Assembly: GCF_001905725.1 (NCBI RefSeq)
Contig: NZ_LIWB01000001.1
Location: 1,120,881 to 1,184,880, forward strand
From: Streptomyces sp. CB02400
GTDB taxonomy: Bacteria > Actinomycetota > Actinomycetes > Streptomycetales > Streptomycetaceae
Direction of reading: 5' to 3'
Length of the DNA: 64,000 bases
The translations under genes and the position numbers were made by a program. Shown here one piece after another: positions 54,047-61,848 of this stretch. Below the pieces are notes generated by a model that saw only the letters and a program-made list of their open reading frames with translations, searched no databases and was not told where the DNA came from. Positions within the stretch are counted from its first letter, which is position 1, and each line of letters starts with the position of its first letter.

Positions 54047-55396
54047 TCAGAAGTGGACCTTGTGGTCACGGTTCTCTAGGTGCTCCATCACCACCTGGTG
54101 CGCCCGCCACCCGTCCGGGAACTTCGGCGGCACGTCCAGATACACCGGGCTGCTGCGCGGATGCCGGTCCAGCAGGTCGGTGATTCCCGCGCGGGCCACC
54201 ACCACGCAGGCGAAGCGGTGCCGGGAGAGCAGGACGCACAGACGGCCGGTCTCCAGGTGGAAGGCGGAGGCGTCCTGGCGGCCGGAGAGCGGGTGCCAGA
54301 CCAGGGTGACGTCGAACTCGCGGCCTTGCAGCCGGTTGGCGGTGTCCACCGTGACGGCCGTCAGACCGCGCGCCGCCAGCCGGGACCGTACCGCCTCCAC
54401 CTGGACGGTCCGTGCCGCGCCGATCGCGATGCGCGACGCGGTGAGCGGCTCACCATTGACCAGGGCGCCCCGCTCCAGGAAGCGGGCCGCCGTCGCGGCG
54501 AGCGCCTCGGCGACCTCCGGGTCGTCGTCCAGGGTGTGCCGGGCGGGCAGCTCCAGCAGACCCCATCCCGACTCCGCCGCGCGGGACAGGACCGCGTCCT
54601 GCGGGGTGGGACGGTGTGCCTCGCTGCTGTAGCCGAGGACGCGGTCGGCGGCCGTCGTACCCGAGGTGAAGGGGTAGAAGGGGTAGAACGCCTTCTGCAC
54701 CAGCGATGCCGCCATCTCCGGCAGGCGCCAGGACACCGGCAGCTGATGGCGTTCCAGGTCCGCGTTGTGGGCCAGGGTGACGTCGACCGCGTTGCGCAGC
54801 GGATCCCAGGTCAGGCCGTGCCAGCGGTCGGTGTCCACGGTGGCGAACGGGTCCAGCTGACCGGGGTCGCCCACGAAAAGCACTTGTGAGTCCTCCGGGC
54901 CGAAGAGCGGTGCCGTGGCGAGCAGGGCGTCCGACCGCATCTGGTAGGCCTCGTCGACGATCGCCCAGCGCCACGGGTCGCACTTGTCGGGCTTCACGTA
55001 CGACCACTTCTTCGCCGTGGAGACGACGACCGGCAGGTCGCGCAGATCGGATATGTCCTTGCTGCCCGTCACATTGGCGTGCCGCCGCACCCGTTCCGGG
55101 AGTGAGAAGGCGCTCGCGTGAAGGCGGCCGAGCGCGAGGTCCGGGTACTCGCGGGCGATGTTGTCCACCAGGTCGTCGACCTGTTCGTTGGTCTGCGCGA
55201 CGATCATCAGCTGGTGGCCGGCCGCCGTGAGGTGGCCGGTGGCGCGTTTGACCAGCGTGGACTTGCCCGCGCCGGGTGGGGAGTCGACCACCACGCCCCG
55301 GCCGGTGGTCGTGTCCAGCGCCGTGAGGATGCCCGCCACCGCCCGGTCCGCGAGGACGCCGGGAGTGGCTGGGCCGGTCTCCGGAGCGGCGGTCAT
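54047..55396 (-). CDS. SF1-type helicase/ATPase of the Cas4-like operon
   Basis: The ATG at 55396 overlaps the stop of the preceding gene (ATGA). The 449-aa protein has Walker A SPPGAGKST (39-47), Walker B IVDEAYQM (DEA at ~148-150), motif III-like VGDPGQLDPF, and the C-terminal motifs TVDTANRLQGREFDV and LCVLLSRHRF of SF1 (Dna2/UvrD-like) helicases. It is short for this family and lacks its own nuclease domain. It is the last gene of a four-gene minus-strand operon with a Cas4-like nuclease, so it may form an end-processing complex with it. Confidence 0.85.
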   Translation of the reverse strand: MTAAPETGPATPGVLADRAVAGILTALDTTTGRGVVVDSPPGAGKSTLVKRATGHLTAAGHQLMIVAQTNEQVDDLVDNIAREYPDLALGRLHASAFSLPERVRRHANVTGSKDISDLRDLPVVVSTAKKWSYVKPDKCDPWRWAIVDEAYQMRSDALLATAPLFGPEDSQVLFVGDPGQLDPFATVDTDRWHGLTWDPLRNAVDVTLAHNADLERHQLPVSWRLPEMAASLVQKAFYPFYPFTSGTTAADRVLGYSSEAHRPTPQDAVLSRAAESGWGLLELPARHTLDDDPEVAEALAATAARFLERGALVNGEPLTASRIAIGAARTVQVEAVRSRLAARGLTAVTVDTANRLQGREFDVTLVWHPLSGRQDASAFHLETGRLCVLLSRHRFACVVVARAGITDLLDRHPRSSPVYLDVPPKFPDGWRAHQVVMEHLENRDHKVHF

Positions 55397-56898
55397 TCCC
55401 AGATCTCCTCTGCGTCCTCATCGGTCGGTTCGTAGGGTTCGGGCGGCCCTCCGTGGGTCCACGGGGTGTCCTCCTCGGCGGGCAGGACGGACGGCATGGA
55501 CTTGGGGTCGACGGAGGTGTAGGTGACCGTCTCGTCCACTTCGGCCAGGGTGCCCGGCGGAGCCGGAGGCTTGCGCTTGTTGTTGAAGCCGCCGTTCAAC
55601 TGGATCAGTACGGTGTGGCCGTTGCCGTCCGGGGACACCTCGACGATCTCCGCCTTCTGGCCCGGACGCGCAGGGCACTTGATCTCCGTGCCCGCGCGGA
55701 GGCGTACGGGCAGTTCGCTGCGCACGGTGATCGTCGGGCGCCACTTCGGACTTCTCGCCCCTGGCAGGAAGCGGTCCTCGTCGCAGGCCACGACCACCCC
55801 CGTGAACGCCTCACCCGTCAGCTCGTACTCCGCCATCACCAGTGGATCGTCGAACGCCCGCTCCGCGTCGTACCGCGCCATCGCCTCCTCCATGCGCGCC
55901 AGGCGGCGGGCCGCGCCGACGGCGTGGTCGCGGCGGGCCTGCGGGCGGCCGTCCTCGTCCAGGTAGACCGCGTACTCGGCGAACAGCCGGCGGTCGTACG
56001 CCCACCGCTCGGACACGTGTCCGCCCTCCGGCAGCTCGCGCAACAGCTCCACTCCGCGCCACATCAGCTCCCAGGTGGGCAGCATCTGGCCGCGCAGCTC
56101 GCGGTCGATCTGACGCCCGACGGCCTCCCGGCCGCGGTCGTCACCGGCCTCGTCGTAGCGGGACATCAGCTCGTCCAGCGTACGGTCGAAGACGACGTCC
56201 GTCGCCGGTCCCGCGGGCGGGTACAACAACGGGTCCTCCGCTTCCCGGGCGGCCTCCGCGCCGGTGTGCCCTCCTGGCGGGTCGATCCAGGCGAGCAGCG
56301 AGGCGAGGTGGGAGTCCTCCGCGGCGCTCTGCCCCGTGGCCCAGTGGGCGGCCAGCAGCCGGGTCATGGCCTGCAGCAGGCCGGAGCCCGGGAACTCGGC
56401 CCGGTCGGCGAACCAGGTCAGCCACTTGCCGAGGACGGGCACGGCCGGGTCCACGGCGTACGGGCCCTCGACGGCACGCAGCCGGGTCAGTCGGCCGAGC
56501 AGCCGGACGTACGCGATGCCGTCCCCGTTGGGTACGAGGAGTTGTGGCGCGCGCAGAGGGCGCCGGCGCTCCTCCTTGTCCGGGCCGCGGCCCATGGTGT
56601 ACGTCTCCGTTTCCGCCGTACGGCACTCCTCGATGTACGGCAGCAGCAGCGCGGCGAGGCGCTCCACGAAGAGGAACCGTTCGCCGCGGTCGCGCGGTTG
56701 CCGGACCGTCAGCAGGACGGGGTCGGCGGGATCGGTGCCGGCGAGGGCGGCCAGCGGCGCGCAGGCCTCGCCGGCGAGCCTCAGCGGTACCAGTACGAAG
56801 GGGCGGTCGTCCAGATGGTCGTGTCGTACCGTCGTCAGCCGCTCGGCGTGGCCGGTCTCGGTGGCCCGCAGGGTGGCCACGGCGGTGAGCGCACTCAT
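55393..56898 (-). CDS. Unrecognised 501-aa protein of the Cas4-like operon
   Basis: The ATG at 56898 overlaps the stop of the nuclease gene, and its own stop overlaps the helicase start, so three genes are tightly coupled. No motif is recognised. The middle is helical with many Arg/Glu residues; the last ~130 residues contain a beta-rich segment (ITVRSELPVRLRAGTEIKC, AEIVEVSPDGNGHTVLIQL) that could be a small barrel. The C-terminus is acidic and Pro-rich. It is probably a structural subunit joining helicase and nuclease, an inference from the gene order alone. Confidence 0.8.
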   Translation of the reverse strand: MSALTAVATLRATETGHAERLTTVRHDHLDDRPFVLVPLRLAGEACAPLAALAGTDPADPVLLTVRQPRDRGERFLFVERLAALLLPYIEECRTAETETYTMGRGPDKEERRRPLRAPQLLVPNGDGIAYVRLLGRLTRLRAVEGPYAVDPAVPVLGKWLTWFADRAEFPGSGLLQAMTRLLAAHWATGQSAAEDSHLASLLAWIDPPGGHTGAEAAREAEDPLLYPPAGPATDVVFDRTLDELMSRYDEAGDDRGREAVGRQIDRELRGQMLPTWELMWRGVELLRELPEGGHVSERWAYDRRLFAEYAVYLDEDGRPQARRDHAVGAARRLARMEEAMARYDAERAFDDPLVMAEYELTGEAFTGVVVACDEDRFLPGARSPKWRPTITVRSELPVRLRAGTEIKCPARPGQKAEIVEVSPDGNGHTVLIQLNGGFNNKRKPPAPPGTLAEVDETVTYTSVDPKSMPSVLPAEEDTPWTHGGPPEPYEPTDEDAEEIWE

Positions 56899-58019
56899 GC
56901 GGCACCACCCCGGCGCAGTCGCCGCAGCCGTTCCGCGGCGCGCAAATGGTCGATGGCGGCGGCCTCGGCGGGCCCCGGGGCATGCACACCCTCCAGGTGG
57001 GCGAGGGCGGTGCGGGTGGAGTCGATGCCGGGGAGGGTGTTGCGGACCGTGCCCCCGAGGCGGGTCGGGGAGGCACAGGCGGTGGCCTCGTCCCGGCAGT
57101 AACGAGCCATCTCGCAGAAGGACAGACAGTCGGGGGTGTAGGCGGCGTCCAGCGCACCGACCGACGCGTCCAGTTCGGCCTCGTCGCGGTCGGTGTCGAG
57201 GGTCGCCGACGGCGGCAGGCCGAGCGCAAGGTCGTCGGCGCGGCGCAACCGGGTCAACTGGAAGAGCAGCGCGTCGAGTTCTTGACGGAGGTCCACCATG
57301 CGGCCGTAGGGACGGTTGGAGAAGTCCTTGGGGCAGATCAGCAGGAACTCGTGAGCGATCTGCTCCGGGTTGAGGTCCATATCCGCGAAGGCGCGGCGCA
57401 GGGCGAGGACGGACACGGCGGCCTGCTTCGCGGTCTGCGCGACGGCAGTCGGATTGGCCTGTCCGTCGATGGCGGGGAAGGAGCGGATCTCGGCCAGATA
57501 GAACAGGCCGCCGACGCGGTGGGTCAGGGCCTGGGGTTCCAGGTAGGCCGTCTGCCCGGCGACCTCCAGGGTCAGCAGCGGCCGGTCGAGGATCAGGCGC
57601 TCGTCGCTGCCGGAGGCCAGGCGCTTCAGCAAGTGCCGGGTCTCGGTCGCCCGCCGGTTCAGAGAGGTGTCGCCGCCCACCTCGCTCAGGTCGGTGACAG
57701 CGGCCTCTTCCACGGGGATGCCGAGCTGTTCACGGAGCAGCCGGATCAGCTCCGCGTAACCGCCCCACTTCACCAGTGCCTCGAACGCCTGCTCGCGCGC
57801 TATGGCGAAGGGTGACTGGCCGAAACGCGGTTCGTACCCCATGCGCTGGGCGAGTACGGCCTTGTCGACCCCGGCGGCGTCCAGCACGGCGCGGCGGGAA
57901 CAGGCTGGGTTGGCGGTGAGGGCGGTTATCTTGCGCGCGGTGTACGGCTGAGGGGAACGTGGTCCGCGCAGGGTGGCGAGCCGGCTGTCGGAGGGCTCAA
58001 AGGGGTGCTGCGGAGGCAT
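56895..58019 (-). CDS. Cas4/RecB-like nuclease with Cys cluster (probable Fe-S)
   Basis: The ATG at 58019 gives 374 aa. One Cys (C40, in NPACSRR) stands near the N-terminus, and four more (C298, C302, C308, C315, in CLSFCEMARYCRDEATAC) near the C-terminal end. This split 1+3 layout is that of Cas4 and AddB nucleases, which hold a 4Fe-4S cluster. The nuclease core shows FYLAEIRSF (Glu177, Arg179 at the usual E-x-K) and a helix TAKQAAVSVLALR that fits the QxxxY region. The Arg in place of Lys means activity is uncertain. By analogy it would trim or cut DNA ends with the helicase downstream. Confidence 0.65.
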   Translation of the reverse strand: MPPQHPFEPSDSRLATLRGPRSPQPYTARKITALTANPACSRRAVLDAAGVDKAVLAQRMGYEPRFGQSPFAIAREQAFEALVKWGGYAELIRLLREQLGIPVEEAAVTDLSEVGGDTSLNRRATETRHLLKRLASGSDERLILDRPLLTLEVAGQTAYLEPQALTHRVGGLFYLAEIRSFPAIDGQANPTAVAQTAKQAAVSVLALRRAFADMDLNPEQIAHEFLLICPKDFSNRPYGRMVDLRQELDALLFQLTRLRRADDLALGLPPSATLDTDRDEAELDASVGALDAAYTPDCLSFCEMARYCRDEATACASPTRLGGTVRNTLPGIDSTRTALAHLEGVHAPGPAEAAAIDHLRAAERLRRLRRGGAA

Positions 58020-58088
58020 CTTCTCTTCTTACCGGGTGTTGTGGCACGGCATGGTGCGGTGGCGGGACGCGGCGGCCCCGGTCGCGTG

Positions 58089-58952
58089 TCAGTTGCTCGC
58101 GCCGCCCGCGTCACGCAGTGCGTTGTGCAGCGGTGCGGCACCGAAAAGCTGCTGTACGTCGGTGAGCCGGGCCCGCGCGCGGTCTGCGGCGGCACGCCGT
58201 TCGGCGGTGTCGGACTCCTGGTGGACCGCCGCCTCGGTGCGGGCGGCGGAGATCACCCGGGCGGGATCGATGTCGTCACTCTCGTACGCGCCGGGGATGT
58301 TGAGCGCGAAACGGCGCAGCAGCTGCCAGGCGGTGTCCGACGGGGGGTGGCCGGCCGTGGTGAGCCGCTGGATCTGCTCGGCGGTGCCGACGGCATGCGT
58401 GAGGAAGTCGGCGCGTGGGCTGAGCGGGGCGATGACGCGCCGCTCCAGCGGCCACACCGATACGGCCAGCAGACCGCGCGCGGGTGTGAGCCGGTCGTGG
58501 GTGAGGGCCGCGCAGATGTAGTACGGGCGGGCGTACCCCTGCGCGCTGAACGAGCGTTCCTCGTCGCGGCGGAGCGAGGCCAGCTTGGTGGCGACGAGCG
58601 GTTCGGTGAAGAAGGCCTCGTACACGGAGGAGATGAGCTTGGGAGCTGCCGGGGCGCCGAGCAGTGTGAGTGACTGATGGACCTGTTCCCGGATGGGGAC
58701 GGCGCCTTGAGTGGAACGTTTCTCTCGTGGAGCCGGCCGAGGGGCGGCCGCGCGGATCGGGGACCGCTGTTCGCCGGGCTCGGGCGCGGCTGCCTCCTCC
58801 GCGTCCAGTGCCCGTTCCCAAGCCTCCTCCACCACTCGCAGCTCACGTCGGATGCCGGAAGCGGCCGAGGTGTCACGAGCACGGCGTGCCTCACGCAGCC
58901 TGGCGCGCAACTCCGCCAGACGCTCCTCCAGTTCCTCCAGCGATGCGGTCAT
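58089..58952 (-). CDS. Coiled-coil / winged-helix-like protein, first gene of the Cas4-like operon
   Basis: The ATG at 58952 is preferred: a promoter (−10 TACGCT) ends six bases before it, so the mRNA is leaderless. A longer frame to 58997 runs through that promoter. The 287-aa protein starts with a Leu/Glu/Arg coiled coil (residues 1-50), then a Pro/Ala linker. A domain rich in short helices follows (VHQSLTLLGAPAAPKLISSVYEAFF, ARPYYICAALTHDRLT), resembling a winged helix that might sense DNA. A basic helix ends the protein. No known family. It heads the operon. Confidence 0.75.
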   Translation of the reverse strand: MTASLEELEERLAELRARLREARRARDTSAASGIRRELRVVEEAWERALDAEEAAAPEPGEQRSPIRAAAPRPAPREKRSTQGAVPIREQVHQSLTLLGAPAAPKLISSVYEAFFTEPLVATKLASLRRDEERSFSAQGYARPYYICAALTHDRLTPARGLLAVSVWPLERRVIAPLSPRADFLTHAVGTAEQIQRLTTAGHPPSDTAWQLLRRFALNIPGAYESDDIDPARVISAARTEAAVHQESDTAERRAAADRARARLTDVQQLFGAAPLHNALRDAGGASN

Positions 58953-58958
58953 GCGGGC

Positions 58959-59010
58959 AGCGTATCGTCTCGGCCATTGAATTCCAAGATGCTCCAAACA
59001 TTTCCAAGTT
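58959..59010. promoter_or_regulatory. Minus-strand promoter with three 10-bp-phased TTGGA repeats
   Basis: On the minus strand, −35 TTGGAA (58982-58987), 17 bases, and −10 TACGCT (58959-58964) precede the ATG at 58952 by six bases. The plus strand reads TCCAA at 58983-58987, 58993-58997 and 59003-59007, exactly one helical turn apart. The first lies in the −35. This looks like a phased binding site for a regulator of both divergent operons. Confidence 0.6.
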
Positions 59011-59059
59011 TCTGCGCTATGCTCGGTCCTGCCTCACTGCCGAGGCGTCGGCCGAGCGG

Positions 59060-59314
59060 ATGGAGGCCGCTGTCGTACCGGTCCTGGGGCGGCTGATCGC
59101 CCTCCATGCCCGTCATTTCACCGCACGGGGTGCCATCACCGCACCCGCGGTGCTCGTCGGGACCGGCATCGCCGCCTGCCACACCATGCCGTGGACCGAC
59201 ACATCGTCCGCCTTCCGCACGGACGAGTTCGGCTACTGCTGGGAACGGGCCAAGGGCGTCGGCGGCGAGTACTTCAGGACCAACCGGTGCCAGGAGTGGA
59301 AGAGGGACGGCTGA
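59060..59314 (+). CDS. Small 84-aa hypothetical protein
   Basis: An ATG at 59060 opens an 84-codon frame in the divergent gap. Third positions are ~85% G or C, like the real genes around it, while the alternative minus-strand frame here has no such bias. The protein has a hydrophobic AVVPVLGRLIALHA helix, a second hydrophobic stretch (ITAPAVLVGTGIAACH), three Cys and two Trp in the second half, and a charged end (CQEWKRDG). The ribosome binding site is weak; TATGCT (59018-59023) is a possible −10. It may be a short accessory protein of the Hsp70-NYN set. Confidence 0.55.
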   Translation: MEAAVVPVLGRLIALHARHFTARGAITAPAVLVGTGIAACHTMPWTDTSSAFRTDEFGYCWERAKGVGGEYFRTNRCQEWKRDG

Positions 59315-59435
59315 GGCAGGGTGCGACATGTTTCCGTCCGGCACCGCACTCCGGGACTCGGCGGGGATGCTACCTGCGGATTCGCTGTTCAGGGGAGGGG
59401 TGGGTGAAGTTTTCGTGCACGGTTACAGTGTCGGC

Positions 59436-61145
59436 GTGTACGACATGACCGACCCGGTTGCCGCCCGCCGCGCGGCGATAGCCGCCGAGAAGGAGCGCCT
59501 GGCCAGAGCGCGCGAGCGCCGGTCGAGCCAGGGCCAGGCCGGCGCGACCGGCTTCGCCCAGCGGAAGTGGCGCTGGCTCGGCGTCAACGGCGGCGAGGCC
59601 GTCGACGCGGTACTGGCGGTACTGCGGGACATCGTGGAGGCGTCCACGCTGACGGACGACCAGCGAGAGACGCTGGACCGGGCCGTCACCGGGACACCTG
59701 ACCGCGAGACCCTGCTCCCGGCGGTCCGGGCGGGACTCGCCACTCTGGAGCCGCGCAGCGTCCTCGGACACCTGCGAAGTCTGTGGGCCGCCGAAGTGCG
59801 CTGGCTCAACGAGCCGGGAACGGAACGGTGCCGGATCCTGTGCTCGACCGCTCCCGGCCTCGAACTGGTCGGCACGAGGTTCCGCGCGGTCTCGGGCGGG
59901 CCCGCCTTCTCTCTGTTCGCCACCGCGGCCACCCGAGGCGCGATCCCTGTGCCGAACGCGGTCCTGGCCCACGTTCTCCCCTGGGCTCCGCTGTCCGTCC
60001 TCGACGACCTCGTGGACCACGGGGGTCTGCTGGCCGAGGACGAGCCATGGCAGGCACGCGACGAGGAGGAAGCGCTCTACCTGAGGGCCCGCCTCACCCC
60101 GAACTCGGTCGGCCCGCAGGAGGCCGAGCGGCTCGGCTGGCACGGCATGCTGCGCCGCAGGGCGTTCCTGGCCGACGAGACGATCATGAGGCAGGAACCC
60201 GAGGACGTCTGGGACCTGTTGTACGACGTGGTCAGGGACGGTCAGCTGTCGTCCCTGGACGCTCTGGACGCGGCACTGCCGCGCGCCCAGCAGATCCAGT
60301 TGCGCGACCTCAGGTCCGGGGCACTCGTCGGCCAGTGGGACGGCGACACCGTCCGCGACCGAGGACTGTGGAAGCTGATGGCCGCGCTGTGGCGGCCGAC
60401 CGCTCCGGTCGATCCCCGACGCAGTGACTTCTACGCCCTGGTCGCGCTCAACCGGGCCTATGACCTGCTGAAGTCCGGCGACCTCGAAGGGGCGGGCCGT
60501 CAGGCCGAGTCCTTCGTGCGGGAACGGAAGAAGGAGTCGGCCCTGCCCACCGGCATCATGGACGAGGCGTACACCATCGCCGCGTACACCACCGCCGTCA
60601 CCTCGCCCGAGGCCGGAAGCGACAGGGCCGCGAGGGAGCAATTGGTGCTGGCGGAGACATACGCGGTGAAGGCGGCGGAGAACGGTGATCCGATCGCCGA
60701 GCGCAATCTCAGCCATGTGCGCACCTGGAGGGACACACCGAAGAACAGGCGCGGGCCGATGACCAACCCCTTCCTCGAACTCGGCCTCGACCACGGGGCA
60801 GAAGACTGGGAGCGGCACTGCCGCGACCTCTTCCGCCGGTACGAACACGAGAAGGACCAGTCGTCCCAGGCCCGCCTCAACCAGACGGAGGGCCGGATCG
60901 ACGAGGCGGCGCGGCACGAGTCCGGATACGACGTCTTCTTCCGGGTGCCCCTCGACCGGGCACGGTACGAGCTGCCCGACACGGTCCCCAGGAGACTGGT
61001 GCCGCCGTTGGAGCCGATGGCACGCCGGACCGCCCTCACGAGCGGCGCGGACCTCGAGTCCATCCGTGCCCTGGCGGCCGTCGAACTGCTCGACGACTTC
61101 CGCAGCACACCACCGCATCTCGACCGGCACGGGTCCACCCGCTGA
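59436..61145 (+). CDS. Hsp70-associated protein with degenerate J-like segment
   Basis: The start is uncertain: GTG at 59436 (seven bases after TACAGT, a possible −10, so leaderless), ATG at 59445, or GTG at 59415 after GGGTGAAG. The product is ~569 aa. The N-terminus has a short basic helix (AARRAAIAAEKERLARARERR). The body is alpha-helical and TPR-like in parts, such as ALNRAYDLLKSGDLEGAGRQ. Near residue 441 comes NPFLELGLDHGAEDWERHCR with following helices, resembling a J domain, but the catalytic HPD is absent. It forms an operon with the CxxC protein and the Hsp70-NYN protein, so it is a likely cochaperone or sensor. Confidence 0.7.
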   Translation: MYDMTDPVAARRAAIAAEKERLARARERRSSQGQAGATGFAQRKWRWLGVNGGEAVDAVLAVLRDIVEASTLTDDQRETLDRAVTGTPDRETLLPAVRAGLATLEPRSVLGHLRSLWAAEVRWLNEPGTERCRILCSTAPGLELVGTRFRAVSGGPAFSLFATAATRGAIPVPNAVLAHVLPWAPLSVLDDLVDHGGLLAEDEPWQARDEEEALYLRARLTPNSVGPQEAERLGWHGMLRRRAFLADETIMRQEPEDVWDLLYDVVRDGQLSSLDALDAALPRAQQIQLRDLRSGALVGQWDGDTVRDRGLWKLMAALWRPTAPVDPRRSDFYALVALNRAYDLLKSGDLEGAGRQAESFVRERKKESALPTGIMDEAYTIAAYTTAVTSPEAGSDRAAREQLVLAETYAVKAAENGDPIAERNLSHVRTWRDTPKNRRGPMTNPFLELGLDHGAEDWERHCRDLFRRYEHEKDQSSQARLNQTEGRIDEAARHESGYDVFFRVPLDRARYELPDTVPRRLVPPLEPMARRTALTSGADLESIRALAAVELLDDFRSTPPHLDRHGSTR

Positions 61146-61194
61146 CGGTCCTTCCCGACAGAACGCACGACGGTGAGCGAGGCGCAACCAGTCC

Positions 61195-61848
61195 ATGGCC
61201 GCGAAGAAGAAGACCACGGCACGCCCTGGGAAAAAGATCAGAGTCCCCAAGAATGAGCGTCCTCATCGGCCCTGCCCGCACTGCGGTCACATACAGCCGG
61301 GCAAGAGCCGCACGGCCGCGCCGCACAAGCCCGGCGGGCTGAAGCGCAGCAAGGGGAAGCAGCAGCAATCGGTCGAGCAGCCCGCCGTCGCGAGGCCGCA
61401 GGCCGTCCCCGAGCCGCCGGAGCCCATCGACGCCAAGACGGTCATCCAGGGAGTCGTCGAGCGGGTACCCGCTGCCCTGGCGGACGCGAACGCCGGCGAG
61501 GTCCCGCCGTCCACCGCTCTGAACGTGGCGGTGCGCAAGGCGGTCCTCGACGAGTTCCGCACCCGTACCCAGTTCGCGGGACGTCTCGCGGAGATCGACG
61601 CCCTCGTATGGGCGCAGGCGGCGCACGGTGGTGAGCTGCTGGGCGGGGCCATGCGGGAACACCTGCGATCACTGCGCATCCTCAGGGTGACCGAGCCGGA
61701 GGAGAGTGACCGGTTCGTCGTCACCGAGGGAGAAGGCGAGACGTTCGAGGTGCTGCGCCCGGCATACGTTGACGAAGTGACCGGAAAGGTCATTCTGGCC
61801 GGACACCTCCGGCGGGTGCCCGGTCCTGCAGTGGGGGAGGAAGCATGA
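61195..61848 (+). CDS. CxxC protein, probable Hsp70 cofactor
   Basis: The ATG at 61195 gives 217 aa. The first 60 residues are very basic (AAKKKTTARPGKKIRVPK) with one CPHC pair, half of a zinc ribbon. A Pro/Gln linker follows. The rest is helical with an acidic strand-like C-terminal end (FVVTEGEGETFEVLRPAYVDE). Its stop overlaps the Hsp70 ATG (ATGA). Genes placed just before dnaK-like genes are often grpE-like, and this one may be a divergent exchange factor, but no family match is claimed. The basic N-terminus could bind nucleic acid or ribosomes. Confidence 0.7.
   Translation: MAAKKKTTARPGKKIRVPKNERPHRPCPHCGHIQPGKSRTAAPHKPGGLKRSKGKQQQSVEQPAVARPQAVPEPPEPIDAKTVIQGVVERVPAALADANAGEVPPSTALNVAVRKAVLDEFRTRTQFAGRLAEIDALVWAQAAHGGELLGGAMREHLRSLRILRVTEPEESDRFVVTEGEGETFEVLRPAYVDEVTGKVILAGHLRRVPGPAVGEEA

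Noticed and set aside
54047-58019. CRISPR adaptation module because of the Cas4-like protein
   Set aside because: There is no cas1, cas2 or repeat-spacer array in the window, and the partners are a helicase and unknown proteins.
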